The position numbers and the translations under genes were made by a program. This document shows positions 1 to 8,617 of a DNA stretch of 64,000 bases, one piece after another. How positions within the stretch are numbered: the stretch's first letter is position 1; every line of letters begins with the position of its first letter. The stretch lies in contig JASJBF010000031.1 of assembly GCA_030066685.1 (NCBI GenBank), forward strand, positions 124,001 through 188,000, written 5' to 3'. The notes under the pieces were generated by a model. The model worked only from the letters and a program-made list of their open reading frames with translations, searched no databases and was not told the DNA's origin. This DNA is from Kiloniellales bacterium (GTDB lineage: Bacteria; Pseudomonadota; Alphaproteobacteria; Kiloniellales; JAKSBE01).

Positions 1-494
1 AGCTCGCGCATTTCCCGCTCGCGGAACAAGCGCAGACCTTGGCGCCCGAGCCAGCGATTGAGGATCGCGGCAGAGGGCTTGGCCAGCGGATAGAGAACAA
101 CACCGTAAGCCTTCAGGACGGGCGCCAGCGCGGAAGCGATGCGCACCGCGTGCGTGGAGAAATAGGCCTGGGGCAGGATCTCACCGAAGATCGTGATCGC
201 GAAGGTGGAGAACAGAAACGCGGAAACGCCCGCCAGGACCGAATCGGAGAGGAGTGTGAGCAGCACGTTGACCGCCACGTTGCCCCAAAGGATCGTCGTC
301 AAGGTCAGATTGGGATCGACCCGTAACGCGAGAACCTGTGCCGCTCGGCGGTCACCGAGAGATGCCTCGATCTCGAGCCGCAAGTGGCTCACGCTGAAGA
401 CTGCAAGGTTCAGGCCGGAGAACATGGCCGCTTGGCTGAGGCAAAGCGCGATGCCCATCCATGTCAGCACGCCAAGCGTGAAGGGATCCGTCAT
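1..494 (-). CDS. CNNM/DUF21 transmembrane domain protein (CorC/HlyC family), N-terminal part
   Basis: The minus-strand frame opens with ATG at 494 and runs off the left edge with no stop, so only about 164 N-terminal residues are present. The visible part starts MTDPFTLGVLTWMGIAL and contains three or four hydrophobic segments, the motif LTTILWGNVAVNVLLT, and FGEILPQAYFSTHA. These are hallmarks of the DUF21/CNNM membrane domain that usually precedes CBS and CorC_HlyC domains; the family is linked to Mg/Co efflux. The C-terminal domains would lie outside the window. Function is inferred from the family only. Confidence 0.8.
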   Translation of the reverse strand, partial: MTDPFTLGVLTWMGIALCLSQAAMFSGLNLAVFSVSHLRLEIEASLGDRRAAQVLALRVDPNLTLTTILWGNVAVNVLLTLLSDSVLAGVSAFLFSTFAITIFGEILPQAYFSTHAVRIASALAPVLKAYGVVLYPLAKPSAAILNRWLGRQGLRLFREREMRE

Positions 495-608
495 GCGTCA
501 CGCTCCCATCTCGGGGTCTCGTCAGGCGGTCTCAGGGGCTTTGGCCGCTGCCAGATCGAGCACGAGAGTGAAATCGCCCCAGGGCTGTGCGGCGTTGTCG
601 GGCCGGCT

Positions 609-1088
609 CTAGCGGCCGTCCTTTTCGTAGGTCCCAACGAGCTCTGCTTGGTCGAGCACGTGACCCTTCATCGCCCTTTCCAACTGTGATTTTGTCGGGG
701 CGTGCAGGTCGGCGAGAACCGTATCCAGAGCGTAGAGCTTGTGAAAGTAGCGATGCCGTCCGATGGGAGGGCAGGGTCCGCCATAGCCCAGGTTCTTCCA
801 ATCGTTCTGACCCTCTTTCGTACCCGACGAAAGCTCATCAGGCCTGACCCCTTCCGGCAAACTTTCGGCTGTGGGAAGCAGGTTGTAGAGCAGCCAATGA
901 ACCCAGGTCATCTTGGGGGCCGCCGGGTCCGGGGCGTCGGGGTCATCGACGATGAGCACAAGGCTCTTGGTTCCTTGAGGGGCCCCGGACCACGCCAAGG
1001 GCGGAGATATGTCGTTGCCCTCGCAGGTGTAGCGCTTGGGTATCTCTCCGTGATCTGAGAAGGCTGGCGATGTCAGGGTCAGAGGCAT
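609..1088 (-). CDS. YbhB/YbcL family Raf-kinase-inhibitor-like (PEBP) protein
   Basis: A 159-residue phosphatidylethanolamine-binding-protein homologue. It starts MPLTLTSPAFSDHGEIPKRY and shows the family landmarks: the DDPDAP ligand-pocket loop, TWVHWLLYN, the NDWKNLGYGGPCPP segment and HRYFHKLYALD. Length matches bacterial YbhB. A start 42 bp upstream is open but would add an unrelated leader, so ATG at 1088 was chosen. The start overlaps the end of the frameshifted cytochrome gene by about 10 bp, suggesting co-transcription and translational coupling. The biological role of bacterial PEBPs is poorly defined. Confidence 0.9.
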   Translation of the reverse strand: MPLTLTSPAFSDHGEIPKRYTCEGNDISPPLAWSGAPQGTKSLVLIVDDPDAPDPAAPKMTWVHWLLYNLLPTAESLPEGVRPDELSSGTKEGQNDWKNLGYGGPCPPIGRHRYFHKLYALDTVLADLHAPTKSQLERAMKGHVLDQAELVGTYEKDGR

Positions 1089-1565
1089 GTTCGTGTTCCC
1101 GGCCAAGCGTCCAAGTACGAAAGAGAGCAATCCGGCTTCGATCCGCGTCCTCCAAACAGCAGTCGCTTAGCCTGCAAACGCTCCAGATATCTGGTCGGCG
1201 CCAGGATCCTGTCATCGGCGAGCAGTTCCCCTTCGGCGCCCAGAGAGTCTCCTGACGCCTGCAGGGCCTCGCCCCAAACCGGCATGTCCCTGGGTCTCTG
1301 CGCCGCGACCTCGCTTCGTTCGTCTATCGTGTCGAAGACCCTTCCGTAAGGAAAGAAGCCGTCGTTCTGTCGGCTCAGAAGGGTGAGATTGGGGGGCGAA
1401 GAGATCGGCCATTGGGCCGTCGCCCCTGGCTTCGAGCCCGTGGCAAACAGCGCAATTGGCACGAAAGTCCTGCAGGCCAGTCTGCTCAATATCGCCTCGT
1501 GAAATCTGGGGAATTGCTATGGCGACGAGCGCAGGTGCGAGGCCAGTGATCATCGTCCGCGTCAT
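1079..1565 (-). pseudogene. c-type cytochrome, interrupted by a frameshift
   Basis: The 5' part begins MTRTMITGLAPALVAI, an export signal, and carries the heme-attachment motif CAVCH at residues 38-42, followed by GLEARGDGPMADLFA. At the six-cytosine run (minus strand, near 1396-1401) the open frame changes. The other frame continues PNLTLLSRQNDGFFPYGRVFDTID and contains PRDMPVWG, the usual axial-Met region of small mono-heme class I cytochromes. Removing one C would restore a single protein of about 160 residues. Either a real inactivating indel or a sequencing error in the homopolymer. It precedes the PEBP gene in the same transcription unit. Confidence 0.75.
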
Positions 1566-1849
1566 TGCCGAGGCCTCCGTTGCGCGCGCCGACTGCTGAT
1601 TTGACCACTACTGAGGGGCAAGTGTCGACGCCTCGGCCATGACGTGGATCAAAGCGACGGTTTCCCTTGCCTCCGGTGGTCCGCCCCCTTTGACCGGATC
1701 CAGGCGCTGAGCAAGTTCAAAAGCTGTCGAACTCTCAGGTTGAATGACCGGTTCTGGAGGGCAGGCCATCGCAAGGCCGCAGATCGGTCGACGCGCCGCC
1801 GTCGACCCAAGGGCCGTCGACGTCGTACTGCCGATCGGGCGCGATCGGG
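1566..1849. other. Intergenic region without a supported gene
   Basis: This stretch lies upstream of the cytochrome gene and downstream of the flavoprotein gene. A minus-strand frame stays open across part of it, but it is the continuation of a frame antisense to codon structure in the flavoprotein gene. It has no plausible start or family signature. No clear terminator or repeat was seen. Confidence 0.5.
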
Positions 1850-4300
1850 CTACTCCGCGGCCAGGCGCGCCTCGGCGCGGGGCCGGGCGTTCTCGGCGTC
1901 CCAGACCGGGCCGGCCAGGACGCGCGCCCGACGGGGCGTGCCCAGGACCATGACTTCGAGCTCGGTCCCGGCGGCGGCGAAGGCCGGTCGGAGGTAGGCC
2001 CAGGCGAGGTAGGCGCCGATGCCGTAGCCGAAGCCGCCCGAGGCGATCGAGCCGATGCAGGCGTCCCCGGCCCAGACGGACTCGGCGCCGAGCGGGTCGG
2101 CCTGGGGCGCGGCGGCTGACGGTTCCTCGAGCTGCAGGCAGACCAGCCGCCACTTCTTCGGCGCGGCGCGGCTGGCCGCGGCGCCCTGGAAGCCGTCCGG
2201 CCGGGCGAATCGCAGCAGGTCGGCCTCGGCCAGGGTCACCTCGTTGGTCAGCTCGTGGCCGGACTTGTAGCCCTTCTCCATGCGCAGGGCGTTGAGCGCG
2301 GCAGAGCCGACGTGGACCAGGCCGCGCGGTTCGCCGGCGGCGACCAGCGCCTCGTAGACGGGGAGCAGGCCCGCCATCGGGACGTGCAGCTCCCAGCCCA
2401 GCTCGCCGCTGTAGGTCACCCGCAGGGCGCGGACCTTCTCGACCCCGGCGACCGCGATCTCCCGGGCCGAGAGCCAGCGGAAGGCGGCGTTGTCGAGGGC
2501 GGCGTCCGTGCAGCCGGCCAGGATGGCACGGCTCTCCGGCCCGGCGATCATCAGCACGCCGTAGTCCTCGGAGACGTTGTCGAAGGCGACGGCCTCGCCC
2601 TCGCGGCGCTGCTCCTCGAACCAGTCGAGCAGGGCCTTCTCCTTGACCGCGGCATAGACGGCGTAGAAGCGGTCCTCGGCCAGCCGGACCAGGGTGGTCT
2701 CGCCTTCCAGGCGGCCGTTGGGGTTGACCAGGTAGGTGAGGGAGACCGAGCCGACCTTCTTTGGCAGGCGGTTGGAGGAGACCCGCTCCAGGAAGGTGAC
2801 GGCCCCGGCGCCATGGACCTCGAGCTTGGCGAAGGCGGTCAGGTCGGCGAGGCCGGCCGCCGCGCGCAGGCCGCGGACCTCGGCCCCGACGACCTCGTGC
2901 AGGGCCGTACGGCGGAAGGCGTGGATGTGTTCCCGCGGCAGGCTGCCGGTCGCGTACCAGGCCGGTCGCTCCCAACCGTAGACGTCCTGATAGACGGCGC
3001 CCCGGGCTTTCAGGGTCTCGTAGAGCGGCGAGGTCTTGGAATGCGACGGGCGGCAGGCCGGGCGATCGAGCTGGGGGAAGGGGATCTCGTGGCGCAGGAG
3101 GTAGTCCTCCTTGGCCTTCTCGATGCGGTAGGTCTCGTCGATGCGGGCGCCGAAGCGGCGCGGGTCGAAGCTGGCCATGGAGATGTCGGCGGCGCCGTGG
3201 ACCATCCACTGGGCCAGGTACTTGCCGGCGCCCGGGCCCCAGGCGATGCCAACCTGGGCGCCGCAGCAGAGCCAGAGGTTCCGCAGGCCTGAGGGCCCGA
3301 GCAGCATGTTGCCGTCCGGCGGATGGGTGATGGCGCCGTGGACGACCCGCTTGATGCCCAGGTCGGCGAAGACCGGCATGCGCGCCATGGCGTTCTCGAG
3401 CCAGGGCAGGATGCGGTCGTAGTCCGGCTCGAAGAGCTCGTTCTCGGCTTCCCAGGGCGTGCCGTCGTCCCAGACGGTGGCGGCGTTCGCCTTCTCGTAG
3501 ATACCGATCAGGCCGGATTTCTGCTCCATGCGGATGTAGCCGGAGACTTGGCGGTCGTCGCGCACCACCGGGAGCTCGGTCTCAAGCGCGTGAAAGTCCG
3601 GCACCGGCTCGGTGATCAGGTAGTGGTGCAGCAGGTTGGCGATCGGCAGGTCGAGGCCGACCCACTGGCCGATCTGGCGGGCGTAGGTGCCGCCGGCGTT
3701 GACCGCGATCTCGCAGGTGATGTTGCCCTGCTCGGTCCGGACGATCCATTCGCCGCTCGGCTTTCGGGTGAGGCCGGTGACGCGGTTGCGGCGGATCACC
3801 GTGGCGCCCAGCTGCCGCGCGCCGGCCGCCATGCCGAAGGCGATGCCGGCAGGGTCGACGTGGCCGTCGTGGGGCGTGTGCAGCGCCGCCTTGATTCCTT
3901 CGAGGTTGTAGAAGGGGTGCAGCTCCCGGATCCGCTCGGGGCCGACGATCTCCATCTCATGACCGAGGCCGCGGCCGACCGACAGGGTGTAGCGCAGCCA
4001 GTCGACCTCAGCGTCCTGATAGGCGACGCGCAGGCTGCCGCAGCCGTGCCAGCTGCAGGACTGGCCGGTCTCCGCCTCCAGGCGGGGATAGAGCTCGGTG
4101 CCGTAGGCGGCCATCTTGGCCAGGCCATAGTGGGAGACCGAGTGGGTGATCTGGCCGGCCGCGTGCCAGGTCGAGCCGGAGGTCAGCTCCGCCTTTTCCA
4201 GCAGGACCACGTCGGTCCAGCCCTCTTTGCAGAGGTGGTAGGCGAGCGCGCAGCCCATGACGCCGCCACCGATGATCACGACTTTCGCCTGCGTCGTCAT
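1850..4300 (-). CDS. FAD-dependent oxidoreductase / dimethylglycine (sarcosine) dehydrogenase-like, 816 aa
   Basis: Residues about 1-390 form a DAO-type FAD domain. The dinucleotide-binding motif VIIGGGVMGCALAYHL lies near residues 8-23, and TSGSTWHAAGQ follows with His46 at the position used for covalent flavin attachment in the dimethylglycine dehydrogenase family. Residues about 430-810 are a GcvT/folate-binding aminomethyltransferase-like module (LEVHGAGAVTFLERV, GELGWELHVPM, LRMEKGYKSG). The length of about 800 fits DMGDH/SDH. It probably oxidatively demethylates an N-methyl amino acid and passes the one-carbon unit to folate. It is divergent from RpiR and a Rieske oxygenase, supporting stepwise N-demethylation of a betaine. 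The exact substrate cannot be read from the sequence. Confidence 0.88.
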   Translation of the reverse strand: MTTQAKVVIIGGGVMGCALAYHLCKEGWTDVVLLEKAELTSGSTWHAAGQITHSVSHYGLAKMAAYGTELYPRLEAETGQSCSWHGCGSLRVAYQDAEVDWLRYTLSVGRGLGHEMEIVGPERIRELHPFYNLEGIKAALHTPHDGHVDPAGIAFGMAAGARQLGATVIRRNRVTGLTRKPSGEWIVRTEQGNITCEIAVNAGGTYARQIGQWVGLDLPIANLLHHYLITEPVPDFHALETELPVVRDDRQVSGYIRMEQKSGLIGIYEKANAATVWDDGTPWEAENELFEPDYDRILPWLENAMARMPVFADLGIKRVVHGAITHPPDGNMLLGPSGLRNLWLCCGAQVGIAWGPGAGKYLAQWMVHGAADISMASFDPRRFGARIDETYRIEKAKEDYLLRHEIPFPQLDRPACRPSHSKTSPLYETLKARGAVYQDVYGWERPAWYATGSLPREHIHAFRRTALHEVVGAEVRGLRAAAGLADLTAFAKLEVHGAGAVTFLERVSSNRLPKKVGSVSLTYLVNPNGRLEGETTLVRLAEDRFYAVYAAVKEKALLDWFEEQRREGEAVAFDNVSEDYGVLMIAGPESRAILAGCTDAALDNAAFRWLSAREIAVAGVEKVRALRVTYSGELGWELHVPMAGLLPVYEALVAAGEPRGLVHVGSAALNALRMEKGYKSGHELTNEVTLAEADLLRFARPDGFQGAAASRAAPKKWRLVCLQLEEPSAAAPQADPLGAESVWAGDACIGSIASGGFGYGIGAYLAWAYLRPAFAAAGTELEVMVLGTPRRARVLAGPVWDAENARPRAEARLAAE

Positions 4301-4341
4301 GTGCCCAAGAGCATCCTTGCAATCGCGCCCGGGATAGGGTC

Positions 4342-4357
4342 TGATACATATGTATCA
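4342..4357. promoter_or_regulatory. Perfect 16-bp palindrome TGATACATATGTATCA, candidate RpiR operator
   Basis: The sequence is an exact inverted repeat in the 57-bp divergent gap between the flavoprotein gene and the RpiR gene, and ends immediately before the first possible ATG of rpiR. This position suits autoregulation plus control of the divergent demethylase gene. That RpiR is the protein that binds is an inference. Confidence 0.6.
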
Positions 4358-5287
4358 ATGTCAACTGATCTTATACAGATGCGCCAGACCCCGCAGACCG
4401 CCGAAGCCGTCGTCGCCGCGCTGACCGAGGCCTACTCGGGGCTGCCGCCGGCCTTGCAGGCCGCGGCCCGGCACATCATCGATCATCCGCGCGAGGTCGG
4501 CGTCGAGTCCATGCGCACCCTGGCGGTGAAGACCTCGGTGCACCCCAACGCCTTCGTGCGCCTGGCCCGGCAGCTCGGCTTCGAGGGCTACGACGAGATG
4601 CGCGAGCGCTTCCGGGATTTCGTGGTCGCCGACGGCCTGGGCGGATTTCGCGACCGGGCGCGCTGGCTGCAGGAGATGGCGGCCGAGGGCGGTTCGGCGG
4701 CGGTCCTGGGGGAGATGGCGGCGGCGGTCGCTGACAACCTCGAGCGTGCTTTCCAGAAGCAGGACCTGAAGGCCCTGGAGCGGGCCTGCGATCGGATCCT
4801 CAAGGCGCGGACCGTCTACGTCCTCGGGCTCGGCTCGGCCTACAACCTGGCGCACCAGTTCTGGTACGTGGCGCGCATGGCCTTCGGGCACATCGTGCCG
4901 ATCCCGCGGCACGGCTCGCAGCCGATCGACGACCTGGCGCAGGTCGGCAGGAAGGACCTGCTGGTCGCCCTGACCTTCCAGCCCTACCGCTCCGAGACCC
5001 TGGGCGGGGTGCGCCTGGCCAAGCGGCGCGGCGCGCGGGTGATCGGGATCACCGACAGCGCGACCTCGCCCCTGGCGCGCGAGGCCGACCAGGTCCTGAT
5101 CTGCCCGACCCACACGCCGCAGTTCTTCCAGTCGCAGGCCGCGGTGACCGCGCTGCTGGAGACCTTGATCGCGCTGCTGGTCGCGCGGGCCGGCGAAGAG
5201 GCCCAGGCCCGGATCGAGGCCTTCCACGCCGAGCGCCTGGCGGCCGGGAACTACGAGGAGGAGCCCCGCCTGGGCGCGCTGGGGTAG
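4358..5287 (+). CDS. RpiR family transcriptional regulator (HTH + SIS)
   Basis: Residues about 10-85 form the RpiR-type helix-turn-helix (VESMRTLAVKTSVHPNAFVRLARQLGF). Residues about 125-290 form a SIS sugar-isomerase fold that binds the effector (RTVYVLGLGSAYNLAHQF, DLLVALTFQPYRSET, GARVIGITDSATSPLA). Two ATG codons, 4358 and 4379, are possible; neither has a clear ribosome-binding site, and the first lies directly against a palindrome, so the second may be the real start. It stands first in the plus-strand cluster 4.4-11 kb and divergent from the flavoprotein, so it is the likely local regulator. RpiR proteins usually sense sugar phosphates, but members in amine/betaine loci are also known. 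Confidence 0.9.
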   Translation: MSTDLIQMRQTPQTAEAVVAALTEAYSGLPPALQAAARHIIDHPREVGVESMRTLAVKTSVHPNAFVRLARQLGFEGYDEMRERFRDFVVADGLGGFRDRARWLQEMAAEGGSAAVLGEMAAAVADNLERAFQKQDLKALERACDRILKARTVYVLGLGSAYNLAHQFWYVARMAFGHIVPIPRHGSQPIDDLAQVGRKDLLVALTFQPYRSETLGGVRLAKRRGARVIGITDSATSPLAREADQVLICPTHTPQFFQSQAAVTALLETLIALLVARAGEEAQARIEAFHAERLAAGNYEEEPRLGALG

Positions 5288-5297
5288 GGAGGGCGCG

Positions 5298-6404
5298 ATG
5301 GAGCAAGTCCTGGAGCGTTCGGTGGAGCCCGGCACAGAGGCGCCGGTCCTCGGTCTTCCCGCGCGCTACTACCGGGCGCCGGAGGTTCTCGCCCGGGCGC
5401 GCGAGCGGATCTTCTTTCGGAGCTGGCTCTTCGCCTGTCACGCGAGCCGCTTGCCTGCGCCGGGCAGCTACGTCGCCTTCTCGGTCCTCGATCAGGATCT
5501 CTTCGTGATCCGGGGCCGGGACGGAGACCTGCGCGGATTCTTCAACGTTTGCCGCCATCGCGGCCATGCGCTGGTCGAAGGCGCGGGGCGGTCGCGGGTC
5601 CTGGTCTGTCCCTACCACGCCTGGACCTACGACCTGGAGGGCCGGCTGCGCGGCGCGCCGGGCACGCGCGGCCTGGCGAACTTCGATACCGCCGGAATCT
5701 GCCTGACGGAGGTGAAGCTCGAGGTCTTTTGCGGCTTCGTCTTCGTCAACCTGGACCGCGAAGCCCGGCCCATGGGCGAGGTCTTCCCCGGCGTCGAAGG
5801 CGCAGTCCGCGCGCTCTGCCCGGACATCGACGATCGGGTCTTCGCCGAGGAGCACGAGGCGGAGGAGGCCTGCAACTGGCTGGTGGCGGTCGAGAACTAC
5901 AACGAGTGCTACCACTGCAAGGTCGTGCACAAGACCTTCGCCTCGGGTGTGGTCGATCCGCAGAGCTACAATGTCAGCGGCTTCGGCGACACCAAGTGCC
6001 TGCACCACACGGCCAAGGCGCAGTCGGGTGCGACCGCCTGGTACGACACCTCCGGCTCGGACTACGGCTCCTTCTACCTCTGGCCCGGCTTCAGCCTGCA
6101 GATCTATCCCTCGGGCCTGGTCAACACCTATCACTGGCAGCCGCTGGCGCCGGAGGCCACGCGGGTCTTCCGGGGCTGGTATTCGCGCGACGGCGCGACA
6201 GACCTCGAGCTACGCAAGGTGATCGACCTCGACCGCGATACCACCTTTGCCGAGGACCTTGCGCTGGTGAAGAGCGTGCAACGTGGTGTGGGATCGCTCG
6301 GCTATCGGCCCGGCCCGCTGGTGATCAACCCGCAGGAGGGCATCGACTCCGAGCATTCGATCGCCAAGCTGCATGACTGGCTGCGGGAGGCTGTCGATGA
6401 CTGA
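5298..6404 (+). CDS. Rieske non-heme iron oxygenase, alpha subunit (betaine demethylase-like)
   Basis: A 368-residue ring-hydroxylating-oxygenase alpha subunit. The Rieske [2Fe-2S] ligands are Cys85, His87, Cys104 and His107 (CRHRGH and CPYHAW). The catalytic domain has the mononuclear iron ligands His206 and His211 in NYNECYHCKVVH. Overall form and the start ARYY.APEVLARARERIFFRSW resemble the N-demethylating branch (glycine betaine, carnitine, stachydrine oxygenases) rather than aromatic dioxygenases. A ferredoxin-type reductase partner is not encoded beside it. It begins 10 bp after rpiR and overlaps the next gene by 8 bp, so it is in an operon. Substrate assignment to a betaine rests on context with the DMGDH-like flavoprotein. 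Confidence 0.85.
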   Translation: MEQVLERSVEPGTEAPVLGLPARYYRAPEVLARARERIFFRSWLFACHASRLPAPGSYVAFSVLDQDLFVIRGRDGDLRGFFNVCRHRGHALVEGAGRSRVLVCPYHAWTYDLEGRLRGAPGTRGLANFDTAGICLTEVKLEVFCGFVFVNLDREARPMGEVFPGVEGAVRALCPDIDDRVFAEEHEAEEACNWLVAVENYNECYHCKVVHKTFASGVVDPQSYNVSGFGDTKCLHHTAKAQSGATAWYDTSGSDYGSFYLWPGFSLQIYPSGLVNTYHWQPLAPEATRVFRGWYSRDGATDLELRKVIDLDRDTTFAEDLALVKSVQRGVGSLGYRPGPLVINPQEGIDSEHSIAKLHDWLREAVDD

Positions 6405-7494
6405 GATCCCCAAGACCATGCGCGCCGTTTTGCTGACCGGGCATGGCGGGCTCGACGTGCTGGAGTACCGAGAGGACTGGCCGGTTCCGGAGCCCGATGC
6501 GAACGAGGTCCTGATCGAGGTGGGGGCCTGCGGGCTCAACAACACCGACGTCAACACCCGCACCGGCTGGTATTCGAAAAGCGTGACCGAAGCGACCAGC
6601 GGCGGGGTCCTGGAAGAGGCGGCTGCGGAGGACGCCGGATGGGGCGGCGCGCTCAGCCTGCCGCGGATCCAAGGGGCCGACGTCTGCGGCCGGGTGGTCG
6701 CGGTCGGCGGCCCGGCGGGGGCCGACCTGGTCGGCAAGCGGGTCCTGGTCGACACCTGGCTGCGGGACTGGGAGCATCCGCTCGATCTGAACAAGTGCGG
6801 CTACTTCGGGTCGGAGGCCGACGGCGGCTTCGCGGACTACACGAAGGTCGATGCCCGCAACGTCCATCCCGTGGAAAGCGATCTTTCGGATGCGGAACTG
6901 GCGACCTTCGCGACCTCCTACGTCACCGCCGAGAACATGCTCAACCGCGCCCAAGTCGGCGAGGGCGACAGCGTGCTGATTCCCGGCGCCTCGGGCGGGG
7001 TCGGCTCGGCATTGATCCAGCTCGCCAAGCGGCGGGGCGCGCGGACCATTGCCATGTGCGCCGAGTCCAAGGCGGAGGCCGTGGCCGCGATCGGCCCGGA
7101 TGCCGTCCTGCCGCGGGCGCCGGAAAGCCTGAAGTCGGCGCTCCGGGATGCGATCGGCCAGGACAAGGTGACCGTCGTCGCCGACGTCGTCGGGGGCGAC
7201 CTCTGGCCGCAGCTGATCGACGTGCTGGCGCGCGGCGGCCGCTACACGGTCTCCGGCGCCATCGCCGGGCCGATGGTCGAACTCGATTTGAGGACCCTCT
7301 ACCTGAACGACCTGACCTTCACGGGCGCGACCATCGTGCCGCCGGGCGTCTTCGCCGATTTGGTCGGCTACATCGAGCGCGGCGAGATCCGGCCCCTGCT
7401 GGCCGAGACCTATCCCTTGGCCGAGCTGGTCAAAGCGCAGGAGGCCTTCATCGCCAAGCGCCACGTCGGCAACATCGTCGTCACCATGGCCTGA
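6397..7494 (+). CDS. MDR/quinone-reductase-like oxidoreductase (zinc-binding alcohol dehydrogenase superfamily)
   Basis: A 365-residue medium-chain dehydrogenase/reductase. The GroES-like N-terminal domain runs to about residue 180 (EVLIEVGACGLNNTDVN, IQGADVCGRVVAVGG). A Rossmann domain follows with the nucleotide motif GASGGVGSALIQLAKRRGA near residues 195-215. ATG 6397 was chosen over an earlier ATG because it overlaps the Rieske stop by 8 bp (ATGACTGA), the operon pattern repeated in this cluster. Classical catalytic zinc ligands are not obvious, so it may be zinc-independent. Its role may be oxidation of a pathway alcohol or aldehyde; the substrate is unknown. Confidence 0.82.
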   Translation: MTEIPKTMRAVLLTGHGGLDVLEYREDWPVPEPDANEVLIEVGACGLNNTDVNTRTGWYSKSVTEATSGGVLEEAAAEDAGWGGALSLPRIQGADVCGRVVAVGGPAGADLVGKRVLVDTWLRDWEHPLDLNKCGYFGSEADGGFADYTKVDARNVHPVESDLSDAELATFATSYVTAENMLNRAQVGEGDSVLIPGASGGVGSALIQLAKRRGARTIAMCAESKAEAVAAIGPDAVLPRAPESLKSALRDAIGQDKVTVVADVVGGDLWPQLIDVLARGGRYTVSGAIAGPMVELDLRTLYLNDLTFTGATIVPPGVFADLVGYIERGEIRPLLAETYPLAELVKAQEAFIAKRHVGNIVVTMA

Positions 7495-7498
7495 GCCC

Positions 7499-8617
7499 TT
7501 GCGCATCACCCGCATCACCGCCTGGCAGAAGACCCTGCCCCTGGAGAAGCCCTACTGGCTTTCGGGCGGGCGGCTGAAGTTCGAGGCGCTCGATTCGACT
7601 ATTTTGCGGATCGACACGGACGCTGGGCTGTCCGGATGGGGCGAAGGCTGCCCCTGGGGCCACAGCTATCTGCCCGCCTTCGGCGGCGGCATCCGCGCGG
7701 CCTTGGAGCTCCTGGCCCCGGCGCTGATCGGACGCGACCCGCGCGACATCGATTGCCTGAACCGGGCCATGGATATGGTCTTGCCGGGTCATCCCTACGC
7801 CAAGTCGGCGCTCGACCTGGCGCTCTGGGACCTGCTCGGCCAGGACGCCGGGCTGCCGCTCTACACGCTGTTCGGCGGGGCGGAGGGCGAGAGCGTTGCG
7901 CTCAACAGCTCGATCTCGACCGGCACGCCGGAAGAGATGGTGGCGCTGATCGAGGCGGCGCGGGGCCAGGGCTACCGGACTCACTCCGCCAAGATCGGCG
8001 GCAACGACCCGACGCTGGACATCGCCCGAATCGAGGCGATCGAGGCCGCGCGGCAGCCGGACGAGCAGATCACCTATGACGCCAACCGGGCCTGGACCCC
8101 GGCGCTCGCGATCGAGGTCATGAACGCGGTCGCGGCCCGGGGCTGGTTCGAGCAGCCCTGCGAGACCCTGGACCAGTGCCTGCAGGTCCGGCGCTTGACG
8201 CGACAGCCGATCATGCTGGACGAATGCCTGCAAAGCTATCAGGACCATCTCGACGCCTGGCGGGCGCGGGCCTGCGAGGGCGTCAAGATCAAGCCCAACC
8301 GCGTGGGCGGACTGACCAAGGCGCGCCGGCTGCGCGACTTCGGGGTTTCGGTCGGCTGGCGTCTGCACATCGAGGACGTCGGCGGCACGGTGCTCGCCGA
8401 TACGGCGGCGCTGCACCTGGCACTTTCCACGCCCGCCGAGAACCGTTTGGCCTCCTGGCTCTGCCATCCGCATCTCGCCGAGGATGAGGCGCCGGGGCAG
8501 GGCGCGCGGAACAGCGACGGCACGGCGGTCGTGCCGGAGACGCCCGGGATCGGCGTGGTTCCGGACCCGGATTGGCTCGGCGAGCCCCTGGTCAGCTACG
8601 AGAGGCCGGGGCCGTGA
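7499..8617 (+). CDS. Mandelate racemase/muconate lactonizing (enolase superfamily) enzyme 1
   Basis: A 372-residue enolase-superfamily protein with a TTG start 5 bp after the previous stop. The capping domain includes GLSGWGEG and HPYAKSALDLALWDL. The barrel carries metal ligands Asp194 (TYDANRAW), Glu218 (FEQPCE) and Asp241 (MLDEC), and candidate catalytic lysines Lys165 (SAKIGG) and Lys265 (VKIKPN). Only one lysine of the usual KxK pair on strand two is present, a pattern shared with proline-betaine epimerases and cis-3-hydroxyproline dehydratases of the MLE branch. It is a paralogue of the next gene. Likely epimerises or dehydrates an amino- or sugar-acid; activity is inference. Confidence 0.85.
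   Translation: MRITRITAWQKTLPLEKPYWLSGGRLKFEALDSTILRIDTDAGLSGWGEGCPWGHSYLPAFGGGIRAALELLAPALIGRDPRDIDCLNRAMDMVLPGHPYAKSALDLALWDLLGQDAGLPLYTLFGGAEGESVALNSSISTGTPEEMVALIEAARGQGYRTHSAKIGGNDPTLDIARIEAIEAARQPDEQITYDANRAWTPALAIEVMNAVAARGWFEQPCETLDQCLQVRRLTRQPIMLDECLQSYQDHLDAWRARACEGVKIKPNRVGGLTKARRLRDFGVSVGWRLHIEDVGGTVLADTAALHLALSTPAENRLASWLCHPHLAEDEAPGQGARNSDGTAVVPETPGIGVVPDPDWLGEPLVSYERPGP

Noticed and set aside
1608-3209. Long minus-strand open frame overlapping the flavoprotein gene
   Set aside because: Its translation is Arg/Pro/Gly-rich and has no family features, while the overlapping frame encodes a complete dehydrogenase. High-GC codon structure keeps alternative frames open.
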